DNA from: Hirundichthys speculiger
Taxonomy: Eukaryota; Chordata; Actinopteri; Beloniformes; Exocoetidae
Assembly: GCA_018398805.1 (NCBI GenBank)
Contig: JAGFBZ010000170.1
Location: 186,001-250,000, forward strand
DNA length: 64,000 nucleotides
Direction of reading: 5' to 3'
This document shows, piece by piece, positions 58,019 through 63,551 of this stretch. A model generated the notes under the pieces. It had not been told where the DNA came from, did no database searches, and saw only the letters and a program-made list of their open reading frames with translations. Position numbers and translations under genes: made by a program. The first letter of the stretch is position 1. Each line of letters starts with the position of its first letter.

Positions 58019-59413
58019 TTTTCATTCAGATTTCCACAATGTTGCAAATATTATAGTAATGTGAATTCCAGCGCCGCCATGCTACCTGAACTGCAGCATA
58101 AAGACATTTCAGGGTCAAAAAAATTAAATATTAAATACAAATTCAGTCCCGTGGCCCGTTTTCTAAAGTTGAAATATAAAAAACAAGCATTTTTTTGTTT
58201 TAGATTAAAGAACGAAAAATAAAATAAAGTCACTTTTTAATTTTTTAAATTTTTGATTGACAACTGAAAATGGAAAGAATAAATGATACACATTGATAAA
58301 GTATAGAACTTTTACATGGACATTTTCATTTTTAAAGTTCTCCCAGATGGAGGATTCAACAGAAACAAGGTTATTTGTAACAACTGACAAGTTGAGTTCA
58401 GAAATTGCCTGTTTTAATGTTCTGATTGTGGCTCAGGATTTTGTTGGTAGACTTTTTAATTTTTTATAAAAACAAGATGACATTAATGCCCTGGCAGTTT
58501 CAATAAGCTTTATTTTATTTTACATTTTTTAAGATGAGATTTACGTTAAATACAGTCATGGAAAAAATTATTAGACCACCCTTGTTTTCTTCAGTTTCTT
58601 GTTCATTTTAATGCCTGGTACAACTAAAGGTACATTTGTTTGGACAAACATAACGATAACCACAAAGATTGCTCATAAGAGTTTTATTTAAGAGCTGATA
58701 TCTTACCATTTTCCATGGTTTTCTTGATTATAACCTAAATCACTTAAGTTTTTTACATCAATAGCTATGGCGTTGTACTGCCAAAAATACTGCTTTTATG
58801 CATTCAGTGTTTTCTTTTCTGTCTGTTTTAGTCACATGATGACGTTTAGTGGTACCAGGTATTAAAATGAACAAGAAAGTGAAGAAAAAATGGTGGTCTA
58901 ATAATTTTTTCCATGACTGTATGTGTTACTGACAAGTGCTGATATTAAAAGTGTTCATTGTTCATATGGCAGCAGAACATTTAAATAAAAGTGACCTTTA
59001 CACCACTTTTGAATTCATTATTTGATTTTGTGTATACAGTGCGATTAATCATGATTAATCAGGGAAATCTGTCATGGTGTGAGGAGGGACGGAGGATCCT
59101 GTCAGTCTGAGAGTAAGACTTTACTGAACGTGAAAGATCCATATTTAACAGTCAGAAATGAATGAAGTTTCGTTTACGTATCCATCTAGACGGGGTTTTT
59201 AATTCCTTTCAGTGCTGCAGTTTCACCTCACAGATAATTACTGTTTCCCTCTTTGTTTCAGCTTGATTTTGCTCTCCTGTCTGTTCATGTCTCCCTCAGA
59301 TCAATAAGCAGCAGCTGCAGACAATCAAAGACCGTTTTGAGGCGTTTCTCAGCGGAGAAACTCAGATCGTGGCTGACGAGGCTTTTATCAACGCTGTCCA
59401 GAGCTACTATGAG
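20493..59413 (+). CDS. cadps: Calcium-dependent activator protein for secretion, 5' two exons (partial gene)
   Basis: CADPS/CAPS primes dense-core and synaptic vesicles for calcium-triggered exocytosis by acting on SNAREs and PIP2 at the plasma membrane. Only the N terminus is here: exon 1 (20493-20856) and exon 2 (59300-59413), joined in phase 0, with an apparent 38-kb intron. The C2, PH and MHD1 domains (MUN region) must lie beyond the right edge. Landmarks are [10 protein letters not shown] at the start, [42 protein letters not shown] and then [20 protein letters not shown] and [18 protein letters not shown]. Residues such as KDRF and NAVQSYYE favour CADPS over CADPS2. About 11 kb of the intron is probably a false duplication, so its real length is nearer 27 kb. 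Confidence 0.9.
20650..20677 (+). repeat. GGC trinucleotide run in cadps exon 1
   Basis: About nine consecutive CGG/GGC triplets encode Gly in the downstream frame and Arg in the upstream frame. This is where the two conserved parts of exon 1 fall out of register. Confidence 0.85.
20857..21839. other. Start of cadps intron 1
   Basis: Single-copy-looking intron DNA with T-rich runs at 21028-21043 and 21121-21140 and a (GGTCC)n stretch at 21327-21348. No exon recognised. Confidence 0.45.
22554..23395 (+). mobile_element. Tc1-like (Sleeping Beauty-type) element, 5' part
   Basis: It begins CAGTTGAAGCCAGAAATCT, followed by ACATACGC, a Tc1/Sleeping Beauty-type terminal repeat. After a hAT insertion (22835-23212), the frame at 23318 reads [13 protein letters not shown], the N terminus of this transposase class, followed by a stop. 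The rest of the transposase and the right terminal repeat are missing. Confidence 0.72.
22835..23212 (-). mobile_element. hAT MITE (CAGTGATTCCCAAAG family), copy 2
   Basis: 378 bp, starting CAGCCGTTCCCAAACTTC and ending with GGGGGCCGCGGCCCACACTT and GGGAATCACTG. It has a perfect 8-bp duplication TTCTGATG (22827-22834 and 23213-23220). It is inserted inside the Tc1-like element. Reverse orientation relative to 13980-14321. Confidence 0.9.
23639..23976 (+). mobile_element. hAT-like MITE, family copy 2
   Basis: 338 bp, starting TAGGGATGTGAAAAAAAATC and ending CCAAAACTCACCCCTA. It is flanked by a perfect TTCCTGTG duplication (23631-23638 and 23977-23984). Related to 5630-5983 and 61796-62138. 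No coding capacity. Confidence 0.92.
24340..24543 (+). pseudogene. BED zinc-finger N-terminal fragment of a hAT transposase
   Basis: The 67-codon frame contains [13 protein letters not shown], a Cys at KNKCLVVE, then [20 protein letters not shown] and SSHKKA. This is the BED layout: aromatic W..F, two Cys, then NLK.HL...H. BED fingers provide DNA binding in hAT transposases and in domesticated ZBED proteins. The frame stops where the 53-bp repeat array begins, and no catalytic or dimerisation domain follows. Likely a dead transposase fragment. Confidence 0.65.
24524..24955 (+). repeat. 53-bp tandem repeat, about eight copies
   Basis: The unit contains AAGAAGGCTAACCAAGACTA, CCTGGATAAGCTAGCCTAAG and CTAGCCCCCTGG. 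The first unit overlaps the last codons of the BED-finger frame, so the array grew from coding sequence. Copies differ by one or two substitutions or small indels. Confidence 0.95.
25376..26389. other. cadps intron 1, unclassified
   Basis: Possibly further transposon-derived antisense sequence (25380-25780), which I could not align with confidence. An A14 plus (TAAA)n run lies at 26140-26166. Confidence 0.35.
26390..27108. mobile_element. hAT element with polypyrimidine and G27 tracts
   Basis: 719 bp, starting TAGAGCTGGGTGATACTGGG and ending TCGATCCGCCCACCTTTA. It is flanked by a perfect GTAGCGAT duplication (26382-26389 and 27109-27116). It contains a 150-bp T/C tract (26668-26818) and an uninterrupted run of about 28 G (26940-26967). 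It landed in another older ATCG-rich repeat (to about 27545). Confidence 0.88.
27109..27545. mobile_element. Older hAT-like repeat around the 26390 insertion
   Basis: CTCACGATACGATACACGAT and GATATATATCGATATTC motifs, with a right end AAATCGCTCAGCTCTA, mark a degenerate ATCG-type fish hAT repeat. The left end is not cleanly identifiable (GGGCTGTAGCGAT before 26390 may be part of it). Confidence 0.45.
27773..27907 (+). repeat. 19-bp tandem repeat, seven copies
   Basis: Seven head-to-tail copies of CGTTGTTCCAGAAGTCTCA. The unit is the antisense of the transposase FWNNV region next to the catalytic Asp, so a local expansion occurred inside the dead transposase. A 19-bp unit shifts frame each time. 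Confidence 0.95.
28036..29062. mobile_element. Non-autonomous element with CACTGTAAAAA ends
   Basis: The left end CACTGTAAAAAAAAATTG and the right end ATTTTTACAGTG form an inverted pair. Both sides are rich in TTTTAC and ACAGT motifs. The core (28285-28500) resembles the repeat at 16.0-16.76 kb. It interrupts the transposase relic. Flanking 8-mers do not match convincingly. Confidence 0.6.
29160..30777 (-). mobile_element. 1.6-kb TIR element with tRNA-like block, copy 2 (inverted)
   Basis: It starts CAGGGACGGACTGG and ends ACAGATTCTGCCCCTG. Flanking 8-mers CGGCCCGG and CGCCCCGG match at 7 of 8. Apart from orientation it matches 18587-19813 over most of its length. A separate retroposon piece (30303-30545) is inserted in it, which accounts for much of its extra length. 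Confidence 0.72.
30303..30545 (-). mobile_element. Widespread fish retroposon fragment
   Basis: An initial (CATC)n run is followed by TCACGGGGATCCGCTGGAGC, CACCCTGGACAGGTCGCCAG, AACCATTCACACTCACATTC and TTAACCTAACATGCATGTC. This block is very common in fish genomes as the end of a non-LTR element. It is truncated at ATGTCTTTGAACT. Confidence 0.65.
31051..31964. other. cadps intron 1, no gene
   Basis: C-rich runs at 31690-31708 and 31725-31740. Otherwise plain intron with no recognised element. Confidence 0.45.
31965..32709. mobile_element. hAT MITE, copy with a nested TA-MITE
   Basis: Ends TAGTGCTGGGCGATATGG and ATATTGCCCAGCACTA. It matches 8834-9468 nearly base for base, except for a 100-bp insertion at 31996-32095 and a small local duplication of GAAACGATA near 32630. 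Flanking 8-mers no longer match. Confidence 0.85.
31996..32095. mobile_element. 100-bp TA-flanked MITE (deletion derivative)
   Basis: It begins CAGTCATGGAAAAAATTATT and ends AATAATTTTTTCCATGACTG, with TA on both sides. Its interior matches the left arm of the 366-bp family members (58553, 61343) in inverted orientation, so it is a fold-back derivative. The uninterrupted relative at 8834-9468 shows the empty site. Confidence 0.9.
32890..33494. mobile_element. Non-autonomous element with CAGTGATCCCTT ends
   Basis: The left end CAGTGATCCCTTGCCG and the right end ATAAGGGATCACTG are inverted. TA precedes the left end; the right flank is not TA. A Tigger/pogo-like origin is plausible but not proven. 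The interior has no long intact frame with a known domain. Confidence 0.55.
33495..34568. other. cadps intron 1, mostly unique DNA
   Basis: No mobile-element ends recognised. It may contain conserved non-coding sequence, but this cannot be judged from one genome. Confidence 0.4.
34569..36658. mobile_element. 2.1-kb hAT element, complete, with nested element
   Basis: It starts TAGGGCTGGGCAAGTTAACG and ends TTGTTGCCCAGCCCTA, with a perfect ATTAAATG duplication (34561-34568 and 36659-36666). Subtracting the nested insertion and its duplication leaves about 1.16 kb with no transposase. Partial relatives are at 42790-43038, 46513-48248, 53748-53999 and 57428-59068. Confidence 0.92.
34926..35851. 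mobile_element. 926-bp hAT-like element nested in the 34569 element
   Basis: It starts TAGGCATTTGCCGATTGTGC and ends GCACAATCGGCAAGAGCCTA, flanked by a perfect CTCTAGCT duplication (34918-34925 and 35852-35859). The relatives at 46.85 kb and 57.75 kb read straight through as TTCTCTAGCTGGTTACTG, the empty site. The interior has repeated ATTATGCT and GGATAACTATCC motifs. Confidence 0.93.
36667..37830. other. cadps intron 1, CpG-containing unique DNA
   Basis: CpG-rich patch at about 36715-36960. No exon or element ends identified. Confidence 0.4.
37831..38600 (+). pseudogene. Tc1/mariner transposase relic, catalytic region
   Basis: It starts with a terminal-repeat-like CAGTTCCAAAAAAGTTGGGA. 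Plus-strand fragments in several frames give WSEDEW, SDESQF (38033-38050, catalytic Asp), MVWGCI (38142-38159), FQQDN-like sequence near 38290 and [11 protein letters not shown] near 38398-38428, the expected DDE order. Frames shift and stops occur, including a (TAGCAT)n stretch at 38158-38176. The relic's end (from 38566) is where the 11-kb duplication begins. Confidence 0.75.
38903..39225 (+). pseudogene. hAT transposase N-terminal relic (left copy)
   Basis: ATG at 38903 gives [19 protein letters not shown] and a stop. The same frame then gives [19 protein letters not shown] and a stop, and a shifted frame gives [10 protein letters not shown]. This resembles the start of FAM200/ZBED-like hAT transposases. 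The element ends in GGCTGGAGACCACTG at 39225, a hAT-type terminus. A T21 run lies inside. Not functional. Confidence 0.5.
39230..40092 (+). repeat. ATCCACTC/ATCCATTC tandem array (left copy)
   Basis: Irregular 8-bp-based repeats of ATCCACTC and ATCCATTC with frequent indels. The 301-codon Ser/His/Pro frame over it is an artefact of the repeat. The right copy (50381-51066) is about 175 bp shorter. Confidence 0.95.
40093..42480. other. cadps intron 1, duplicated block (left copy)
   Basis: Unique-looking intron DNA; the counterpart is 51067-53455. A (TA)n-rich stretch lies at 42140-42230. 41570-41640 has nested GTGGTGGC/GCCACCAC inverted motifs that may be a transposon end. No exon found. Confidence 0.45.
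42485..42760. mobile_element. Retroposon-like fragment (left copy)
   Basis: TTTATTT-rich start, then AAAGGACCGTGTGCAGTGGC and CACCAGATTTAGCACCAAGC with TTCAATCTGTAGTCC. I recognise this as similar to a common fish interspersed repeat, but cannot name its class. The counterpart is 53458-53735. Confidence 0.35.
42790..43038 (+). mobile_element. Fragment of the 34569 hAT family (left copy)
   Basis: Shares TTTATTTTATCGCGTGTTAA, TTTTGTTTTGAAAAGTCTGT and GTAGCAACTCAGGTAGCAAT with 34640-34890. Internal fragment only, with no termini. The counterpart is 53748-53999. Confidence 0.75.
43039..44173. other. cadps intron 1, duplicated block (left copy)
   Basis: Counterpart 54000-55134. Overlapping open frames at 43077-43415 read a short transposase-like sequence ([16 protein letters not shown]), but I cannot assign a family. 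Otherwise unique-looking intron. Confidence 0.35.
44174..44529. mobile_element. TA-flanked MITE, degenerate (left copy)
   Basis: The left end CAGCCATGGAAAAAAATTAT is preceded by TA. The interior matches 58553-58919. The right terminus is lost: the sequence breaks from GTCTAATAA into CCCCCCC. The counterpart 55135-55478 has a cleaner left end, with CAGTCATGG and TATTAGACC. Confidence 0.8.
44530..46512. other. cadps intron 1, duplicated block (left copy)
   Basis: Counterpart 55479-57427. It contains a (CA)n run at 44860-44884 that is much shorter and interrupted (CACCCACCCAC) in the right copy, useful as an allele marker. No exon found. Confidence 0.45.
47083..47138. repeat. (TA)n microsatellite (left copy)
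   Basis: About 28 TA units. The matching tract in the right copy is 57967-58014, about 24 units. Confidence 0.97.
47736..48097. mobile_element. TA-MITE with disrupted left end (left copy)
   Basis: It begins within the element (GGAAAAAATTATTAGACC), without CAGTCAT, and ends CCATGACTG then TA. Before it lies a 40-odd-bp filler including GGTTCGAACCTCGGCAGG and a second copy of the downstream flank TATGTGTTACTGA. The right copy (58553) has the clean insertion. Confidence 0.8.
48249..49300. other. Unique intron around the duplicated exon (left copy)
   Basis: Flanks of the frame-broken exon 2 at 48481-48596; the counterpart is 59069-60096. No further exon found. Confidence 0.5.
48481..48596 (+). 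pseudogene. Duplicated cadps exon 2 with 2-bp insertion
   Basis: Same exon as 59300-59413 with the same flanking splice sites, but 116 bp long. The A run in GGAGAAAAACTC has five A where the intact copy has three. The frame is lost after FLSGE, so TQIVADEAF is no longer read. It lies in the left copy of the 11-kb duplication, so it is most likely an assembly or read error in an allelic copy, not an alternative exon. Confidence 0.85.
49301..49741 (+). repeat. 18-bp tandem array, truncated at the N (left copy)
   Basis: Unit TCGTTTCGTCAGCTCTGC, about 24 irregular copies with many indels. It stops in mid-unit at the N. The open frames over it ([18 protein letters not shown] in the three frames) are repeat artefacts. 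Confidence 0.95.
49742..49742. other. Single N: probable contig join
   Basis: The only ambiguous base I noticed in the window. It separates an array truncated in mid-unit from sequence found 11.2 kb earlier. This is what a scaffold join of overlapping contigs looks like. Confidence 0.88.
50056..50376 (+). pseudogene. hAT transposase N-terminal relic (right copy)
   Basis: Second copy of the relic at 38903-39225, with the same frame, the same stops and the same GGAGACCACTG end. Confidence 0.5.
50381..51066 (+). repeat. ATCCACTC/ATCCATTC tandem array (right copy)
   Basis: Counterpart of 39230-40092; same unit, shorter and with a different order of variants. Confidence 0.95.
51067..53455. other. 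cadps intron 1, duplicated block (right copy)
   Basis: Counterpart of 40093-42480, with the same landmarks. The (TA)n-rich stretch (53110-53195) differs in length and order. Confidence 0.45.
53748..53999 (+). mobile_element. Fragment of the 34569 hAT family (right copy)
   Basis: Same internal fragment as 42790-43038, in the right copy of the duplication. Confidence 0.75.
55135..55478. mobile_element. TA-flanked MITE, right end lost (right copy)
   Basis: The left terminus CAGTCATGGAAAAAATTATT is intact after TA. The right end stops at GTCTAATAA and then CCCCCC, as in the left copy, so the right-end loss predates the two copies. Confidence 0.82.
57967..58014. repeat. (TA)n microsatellite (right copy)
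   Basis: About 24 TA units; shorter than the left copy tract at 47083-47138. Confidence 0.97.
58553..58919. mobile_element. TA-MITE, intact, 367 bp
   Basis: TA on both sides; ends CAGTCATGG and CCATGACTG. The terminal inverted repeats extend about 75-80 bp with a few mismatches. The homologous site in the 34569 element (near 36440) reads AAATATGTGTTACTGAC without it, proving a TA-target insertion of Tc1/mariner type. No coding sequence. Confidence 0.93.
59300..59413 (+). CDS. cadps: cadps exon 2 (intact copy)
   Basis: 114 bp, 38 codons, phase 0 at both ends. The acceptor is CTCCCTCAG before 59300 and the donor is GAG|GTGAGT at 59414. It reads [20 protein letters not shown] and then [18 protein letters not shown]. 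It joins exon 1 exactly at ...RRQQK|INKQQ, as in CADPS homologues. A second, frame-broken copy lies 10.8 kb upstream. Confidence 0.93.
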
Positions 59414-60096
59414 GTGAGTTTGTTGCAATGACTACACTCATGGCCGTAAAATGTCAACTTAATGTCCGTTTAATGTTAATAACGTTCACATCAGGAATCA
59501 TTACGATTATTTAACATACACTTATCACTGAAACAGAAGGTTTCTTTTTATGTAAGGCTTTACCTGCCAGGATGTGATGAAGGCCATCAGGTCCTCACAT
59601 GGTCTTAAAATGAGAAAACCTCAGATGAGCAGCGTAGCGTGACATAAAGCTGTCGTCACTAATTTAATTAAAAACTAAACTAAACTACTGGATTCAGGAG
59701 GGTGGGAGCAGTCAGCTGCTCCTAATCCAGTTCAAATGATCGCTAGCTGGTGTCAGCACCTCCATAACAGCAGAGGTTCATTCAGGTCTATGATAACACA
59801 ATGCCCAGGGGGAAAGACATCAGCAATGATGGTTTGGAGTCCAGCATGGAGATCCCAGCAAGTTTTCCCCCCAAGGTCAAAGTGTGCCGTAAATATGAAA
59901 ATATCTGGAGCCACGTCTCAGACTTGAGAAGCTTTTATTAGCCAAATAAACTAAACAAAAACAACTTCTTTTTTTGGTGTTTCATTTTTTAAAATATAAT
60001 TTTATTTCATTTCGAGTAAATTAAACTAGAACAAAGCAGGCTTGTTTGGTCATAATCGACAGTTATATGAAGAGGGTTCTGTGACGTCACCTGAAC

Positions 60097-60797
60097 GTTT
60101 CGTAAGTTTCGTCAGCTGTGCTCGTTTCGTCAGCTTTGCTCGTTTCGTCAGCTCTGCTTGTTTCGTCAGCTCTGCTCGTTTCGTCAGCTCTGCTCGTTTC
60201 ATCAGCTCCGCTCGTTTCGTGAGCTCTGCTCATTTCGTCAGCTCTGCTCGTTTCGTCAGCTCTGCTCGTTTCCTCAGCTCCGCTCGTTTCGTCACCTCTG
60301 CTCGTTTCGTCAGCTCTGCTCGTTTCATCAGCTGTGCTCATTTCGTCAGCTCCGCTCGTTTCGTCAGCTCTGCTCGTTTCGTCAGCTCTGCTCGTTTCGT
60401 GAGCTCTGCTCGTTTCCTCAGCTCCGCTCGTTTCGTCACCTCTGCTCGTTTCGTCAGCTCTGCTCGTTTCGTCAGCTCTGCTGGTTTCGTCAGCTCTGCT
60501 CGTTTCGTCAGCTTTGCTCGTTTCGTCAGCTCTGCTCGTTTCGTCAGCTCTGCTCGTTTCGTCACCTCTGCTCGTTTCGTCAGCTCTGCTCGTTTCGTCA
60601 GCTCTGCTCGTTTCGTCAGCTCTGCTCGTTTCGTCAGCTCTGCTCGTTTCGTCAGCTCTTGCTCGTTTCGTCGGCTCTGCTCGTTTCGTCGGCTCTGCTC
60701 GTTTCGTCGGCTCTGCTCGTTTCGTCGGCTCTGTCGGCTCAGCTCGTGCTCTGCTCGTTTCGTCAGCTTTGCTCGTTTCGTCAGCTCTGCTCGTTGC
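60097..60797 (+). repeat. 18-bp tandem array, full (right copy)
   Basis: Unit TCGTTTCGTCAGCTCTGC, about 38 copies in good register, with variants such as CCTCAGCTCCGC and TCGTCGGC. Because 18 is a multiple of 3, all frames stay open and give long false ORFs on both strands. Confidence 0.96.
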
Positions 60798-61342
60798 CGT
60801 CTCTGCAGGAGCTCATTGTCCTCGGGCCTGGTCCATCCAGAAATGGGTCTAGTGGGCGTTTGGAGCACGCCAGCTCACTGCAGCTGGCGGTCTGGCTGGT
60901 TCCGCTGCTTCTGGACCTTCTCAGGTCCATCCCAAGCCAGTAGCAGCAGTCTGTTAGACTCTGTTAGGAGTTTATCCGCTGCACATAAGTCAAGTTCACC
61001 GAAAGTGCAAAGTAGTTAAAGTGATGACAGTGAGTCACTCGACTGCTAAGAAAAAACATACCTCTAATTATGGATTAATTATGCTTTACTATAATTCACA
61101 CTGAACATTCAGCTCCTTCACAGAGCCGTGGAGACCAAAATCATTTTTCCTGTGACACGCTTTAGATACGTTTCATTTTCCTGTAACGTTGGACGCTTTG
61201 ACGTGGGGTCAAAGTGAAAGAGGGTGTACTTCCTTTTTGATATCACAGTGCACGGCTGTGCCTGGCAGGTCAATAGAAAGTGGGACGATTAAGCAGACAG
61301 AGAGCCCCTAACCCTGTTAATCTAATCCCTTATATACCTTTA
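60798..61342. other. cadps intron 2, no feature recognised
   Basis: Single-copy sequence after the duplication. Exon 3 of cadps (family sequence VFLKSDRVARM...) is not seen here or further right. Confidence 0.5.
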
Positions 61343-61708
61343 CAGTCATGGAAAAAATTATCAGACCACCCTTGTTTTCTTCAGTTTCTTGTTCATTTTA
61401 ATGCCTGGTACAACTAAAGGTACATTTGTTTGGACAAACATAACGATAACCACAAAGATTGCTCATAAGAGTTTTATTTAAGAGCTGATATCTTACCATT
61501 TTCCATGGTTTTCTTGATTATAACCTAAATCACTTAAGTTTTTACATCAATAGCTATGGCGTTGTACTGCCAAAAACACTGCTTTTATGCATTCAGTGTT
61601 TTCTTTTCTGTCTGTTTTAGTCACATGATGACGTTTAGTGGTACCAGGTATTAAAATGAACAAGAAAGTGAAGAAAAAATGGTGGTCTAATAATTTTTTC
61701 CATGACTG
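61343..61708. mobile_element. TA-MITE, intact, 366 bp
   Basis: Nearly identical to 58553-58919, with TA on both sides and the same long inverted repeats. It lies outside the 11-kb duplication, so it is an independent insertion. Confidence 0.93.
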
Positions 61709-61795
61709 TATTTGATTTTCTTTGTTCTCTCTTTCCTACTCCCCTTCAACTGTCTGCTCCGTGTTTGATCGTGCACCTTCCTGTACTGTGCCAAC

Positions 61796-62138
61796 TAGGA
61801 GTGTATAAAAAAAAAAAATCGATTTGGCAATATATCGCGATTTTTGGCCGCCCAATATAATATCGATTTTTCAGCTCCTAATATCGATTTTTTTCAAAAA
61901 CACTAACAATAAACAATAAATAGGTTGTTTTGAAGCAAATATTTCAACTCAATTTGGCCTCTGAATGATCAATATCATCTGATGAACATATACAGAAACT
62001 TTTACTTTTAATTTTGATATTAACTGGGTAGAATATCGCAATATATCGTGATATCGCAATATTGTGATAATATCGTATTGTGACCCAAGTACCATGATAC
62101 ATATCGTATTGCGAGGTCCTTGCCAATACTCACCCCTG
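61796..62138 (+). mobile_element. hAT-like MITE, family copy 3
   Basis: 343 bp, starting TAGGAGTGTATAAAAAAAAA and ending CCAATACTCACCCCTG. Flanking 8-mers GTGCCAAC and GCGCCAAC match at 7 of 8. Same family as 5630-5983 and 23639-23976. Confidence 0.85.
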
Positions 62139-63095
62139 GCGCCAACTTTGATGTGAATCTGACAACAGAAGGGAAAATAAAACTGCCTTTTAGGTCACGT
62201 CCTGCAGGCTGATAGCGACACTGAGATGTGAGCTGTGCAACATTCATGGCTGTTTCTTTAATGATGTCCTCTCGGCCTTTTAGATAGAAGGACAGCTGTC
62301 TCACTGCCAGAGCAACACCTGCTCCCGCAACTGAGTAACTGAGAATAATACTCCAGTCTTCATCTCCAGCTGAACCTCGAACTCGCCGCCCTTTGACTGA
62401 CGCTGGCGTCGGAGCGGAGCGCCACGGTGGCGTCGGAGCGTTGGTTCGCCGGACGTACGACGCAGTCACGGGCTGATTGACTGCAGATCTCTGCTCAGAA
62501 GGTTCCTGAAATGATCTGCTGCTCAGATAAGCGTTGACCACGACCACAGCGCGCTAGGCCGCTGGACTAGCGCGCTGTGGTCGTGGACTACAACTCAAGC
62601 AGCTTTCTCTCACCGCCACACAGGTTAACCAGATAACCAGATCAACTAATAAAAGCAGGCGTTTCACTTGGAAAACACATTGGGATGTTTTCAGCGGCCA
62701 AGAACGGTGATTTGATCGAGTTAACGGCGCACATGCATCCTTTCGTTTGGTGACTCTTGCCATTGTGTTCAGCAGTGGGGGAGGGTGAAAGGGAAAGTAA
62801 AGCGTTCGTGATGCTGGCTTAATGTGGTTTTGGAGAGTACTTGCGCTGGAAGCACTGTTCAAAATGAAATTTCTGCGTTCAGGATGCCTCCTCCTCTGCG
62901 AAGTCACACGGATGCGGTGCCGTAATGCTTGACAGCAGGCAGCCTGAGGTCTGGAGTTACAGCAAACATTAGTCATGAGATCAGCCGTGCGGGAAGACGT
63001 TTGGAGCGGCGGGGGAGGGGCGGGGCAGCTGTGTGATGTAATCTGTGTAGTGTCATTGTAGTTGCTTTTTTTCCCTTTTCAATACATGGCACACA
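62139..63095. other. cadps intron 2, with a perfect hairpin
   Basis: No exon recognised. It contains the 49-bp inverted repeat at 62538-62586. Open frames of 140-175 codons on the minus strand (62020-62976) run through it without a domain. Confidence 0.4.
62538..62586. repeat. Perfect 20-bp inverted repeat with 9-nt loop
   Basis: The left arm is 62538-62557 (CCACGACCACAGCGCGCTAG) and the right arm is its exact reverse complement at 62567-62586, separated by GCCGCTGGA. GC-rich and without mismatch. It is not flanked by obvious transposon features. Confidence 0.95.
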
Positions 63096-63225
63096 GTGTT
63101 GGGCAAGTTCACTTTCTACACCAACTAGTTCAGTTCATAGTTTACAGAAATTAAAATGAACTAGTTCAGTTCACCATTTTAAAAAATAAGCTAAAAAGTT
63201 CATTTTTAGTTCTTTTTTTCTTATT
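63096..63225. mobile_element. hAT-like repeat fragment (GTGTTGGGCAAGTTCAC)
   Basis: AGTGTTGGGCAAGTTCACTT, then ACTAGTTCAGTTCA motifs in alternating orientation, is a familiar fish hAT-type repeat start. The right end is not found. Confidence 0.5.
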
Positions 63226-63231
63226 CTTTCA

Positions 63232-63291
63232 GACAGTCAATGAGTGCCATTGCGTCAATGGCACTCATTGACTGTCATTGACGCAATGGCA
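63232..63291. repeat. Two overlapping perfect inverted repeats
   Basis: A 21-bp arm (63232-63252) and its exact reverse complement (63256-63276) are separated by 3 bp. A second perfect pair, 63245-63260 and 63276-63291 (16-bp arms, 15-bp loop), reuses part of the same sequence. The two hairpins cannot form at once. Confidence 0.93.
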
Positions 63292-63309
63292 GTCAAATGA
63301 GTTGCTGCG

Positions 63310-63551
63310 AGCAATTATTTGTCAAAATGATTAGTTAAAATGACACTAGAATAACTTAACTGCTTTGTTTTATTACTTCTTAATGTTAATTTTAAATCAT
63401 GTCATGAATATTTTACAGTAATTCAAAACTTATCTAAAAAAGATCGAGAAATTAAAACATATTTGTTTAATTTTAATGACCTCTCACGGCCCACCTGCAG
63501 TCCCACGACGGCCCACCAGGGGGCCACTGCCCACACATTGGGAATCCCTGC
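63310..63551 (-). mobile_element. hAT MITE (CAGTGATTCCCAAAG family), partial copy 3
   Basis: The right-hand part reads GGCCCACCTGCAGTCCCACG, CGGCCCACCAGGGGGCCACT and ACACATTGGGAATCCCTG, matching the right end of 22835-23212. The left end is missing or replaced by the adjacent repeats. Confidence 0.65.

Larger units (their letters stand above)
57428..59068. mobile_element. 34569-family hAT copy (right copy)
   Basis: Counterpart of 46513-48248; its left end has also lost the GGGCTGGGCAAG terminus. It contains an intact TA-MITE at 58553-58919 and ends next to unique sequence about 230 bp before cadps exon 2. Confidence 0.85.
49743..60790 (+). repeat. 11-kb direct duplication, right copy
   Basis: It begins directly after the N with sequence equal to 38566 onward and runs through the longer, cleaner 18-bp array ending near 60797. 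Its exon 2 is in frame. Beyond the array, sequence is no longer duplicated. Confidence 0.95.

Noticed and set aside
60042..61019. 325-codon open frame rich in RFVSSA, plus long frames on the other strand
   Set aside because: Product of an 18-bp tandem repeat that keeps every frame open. No domain, splice support or homology.
62020..62976. 140-175-codon minus-strand frames in cadps intron 2
   Set aside because: No domain recognised; one runs through a MITE and the hairpin.
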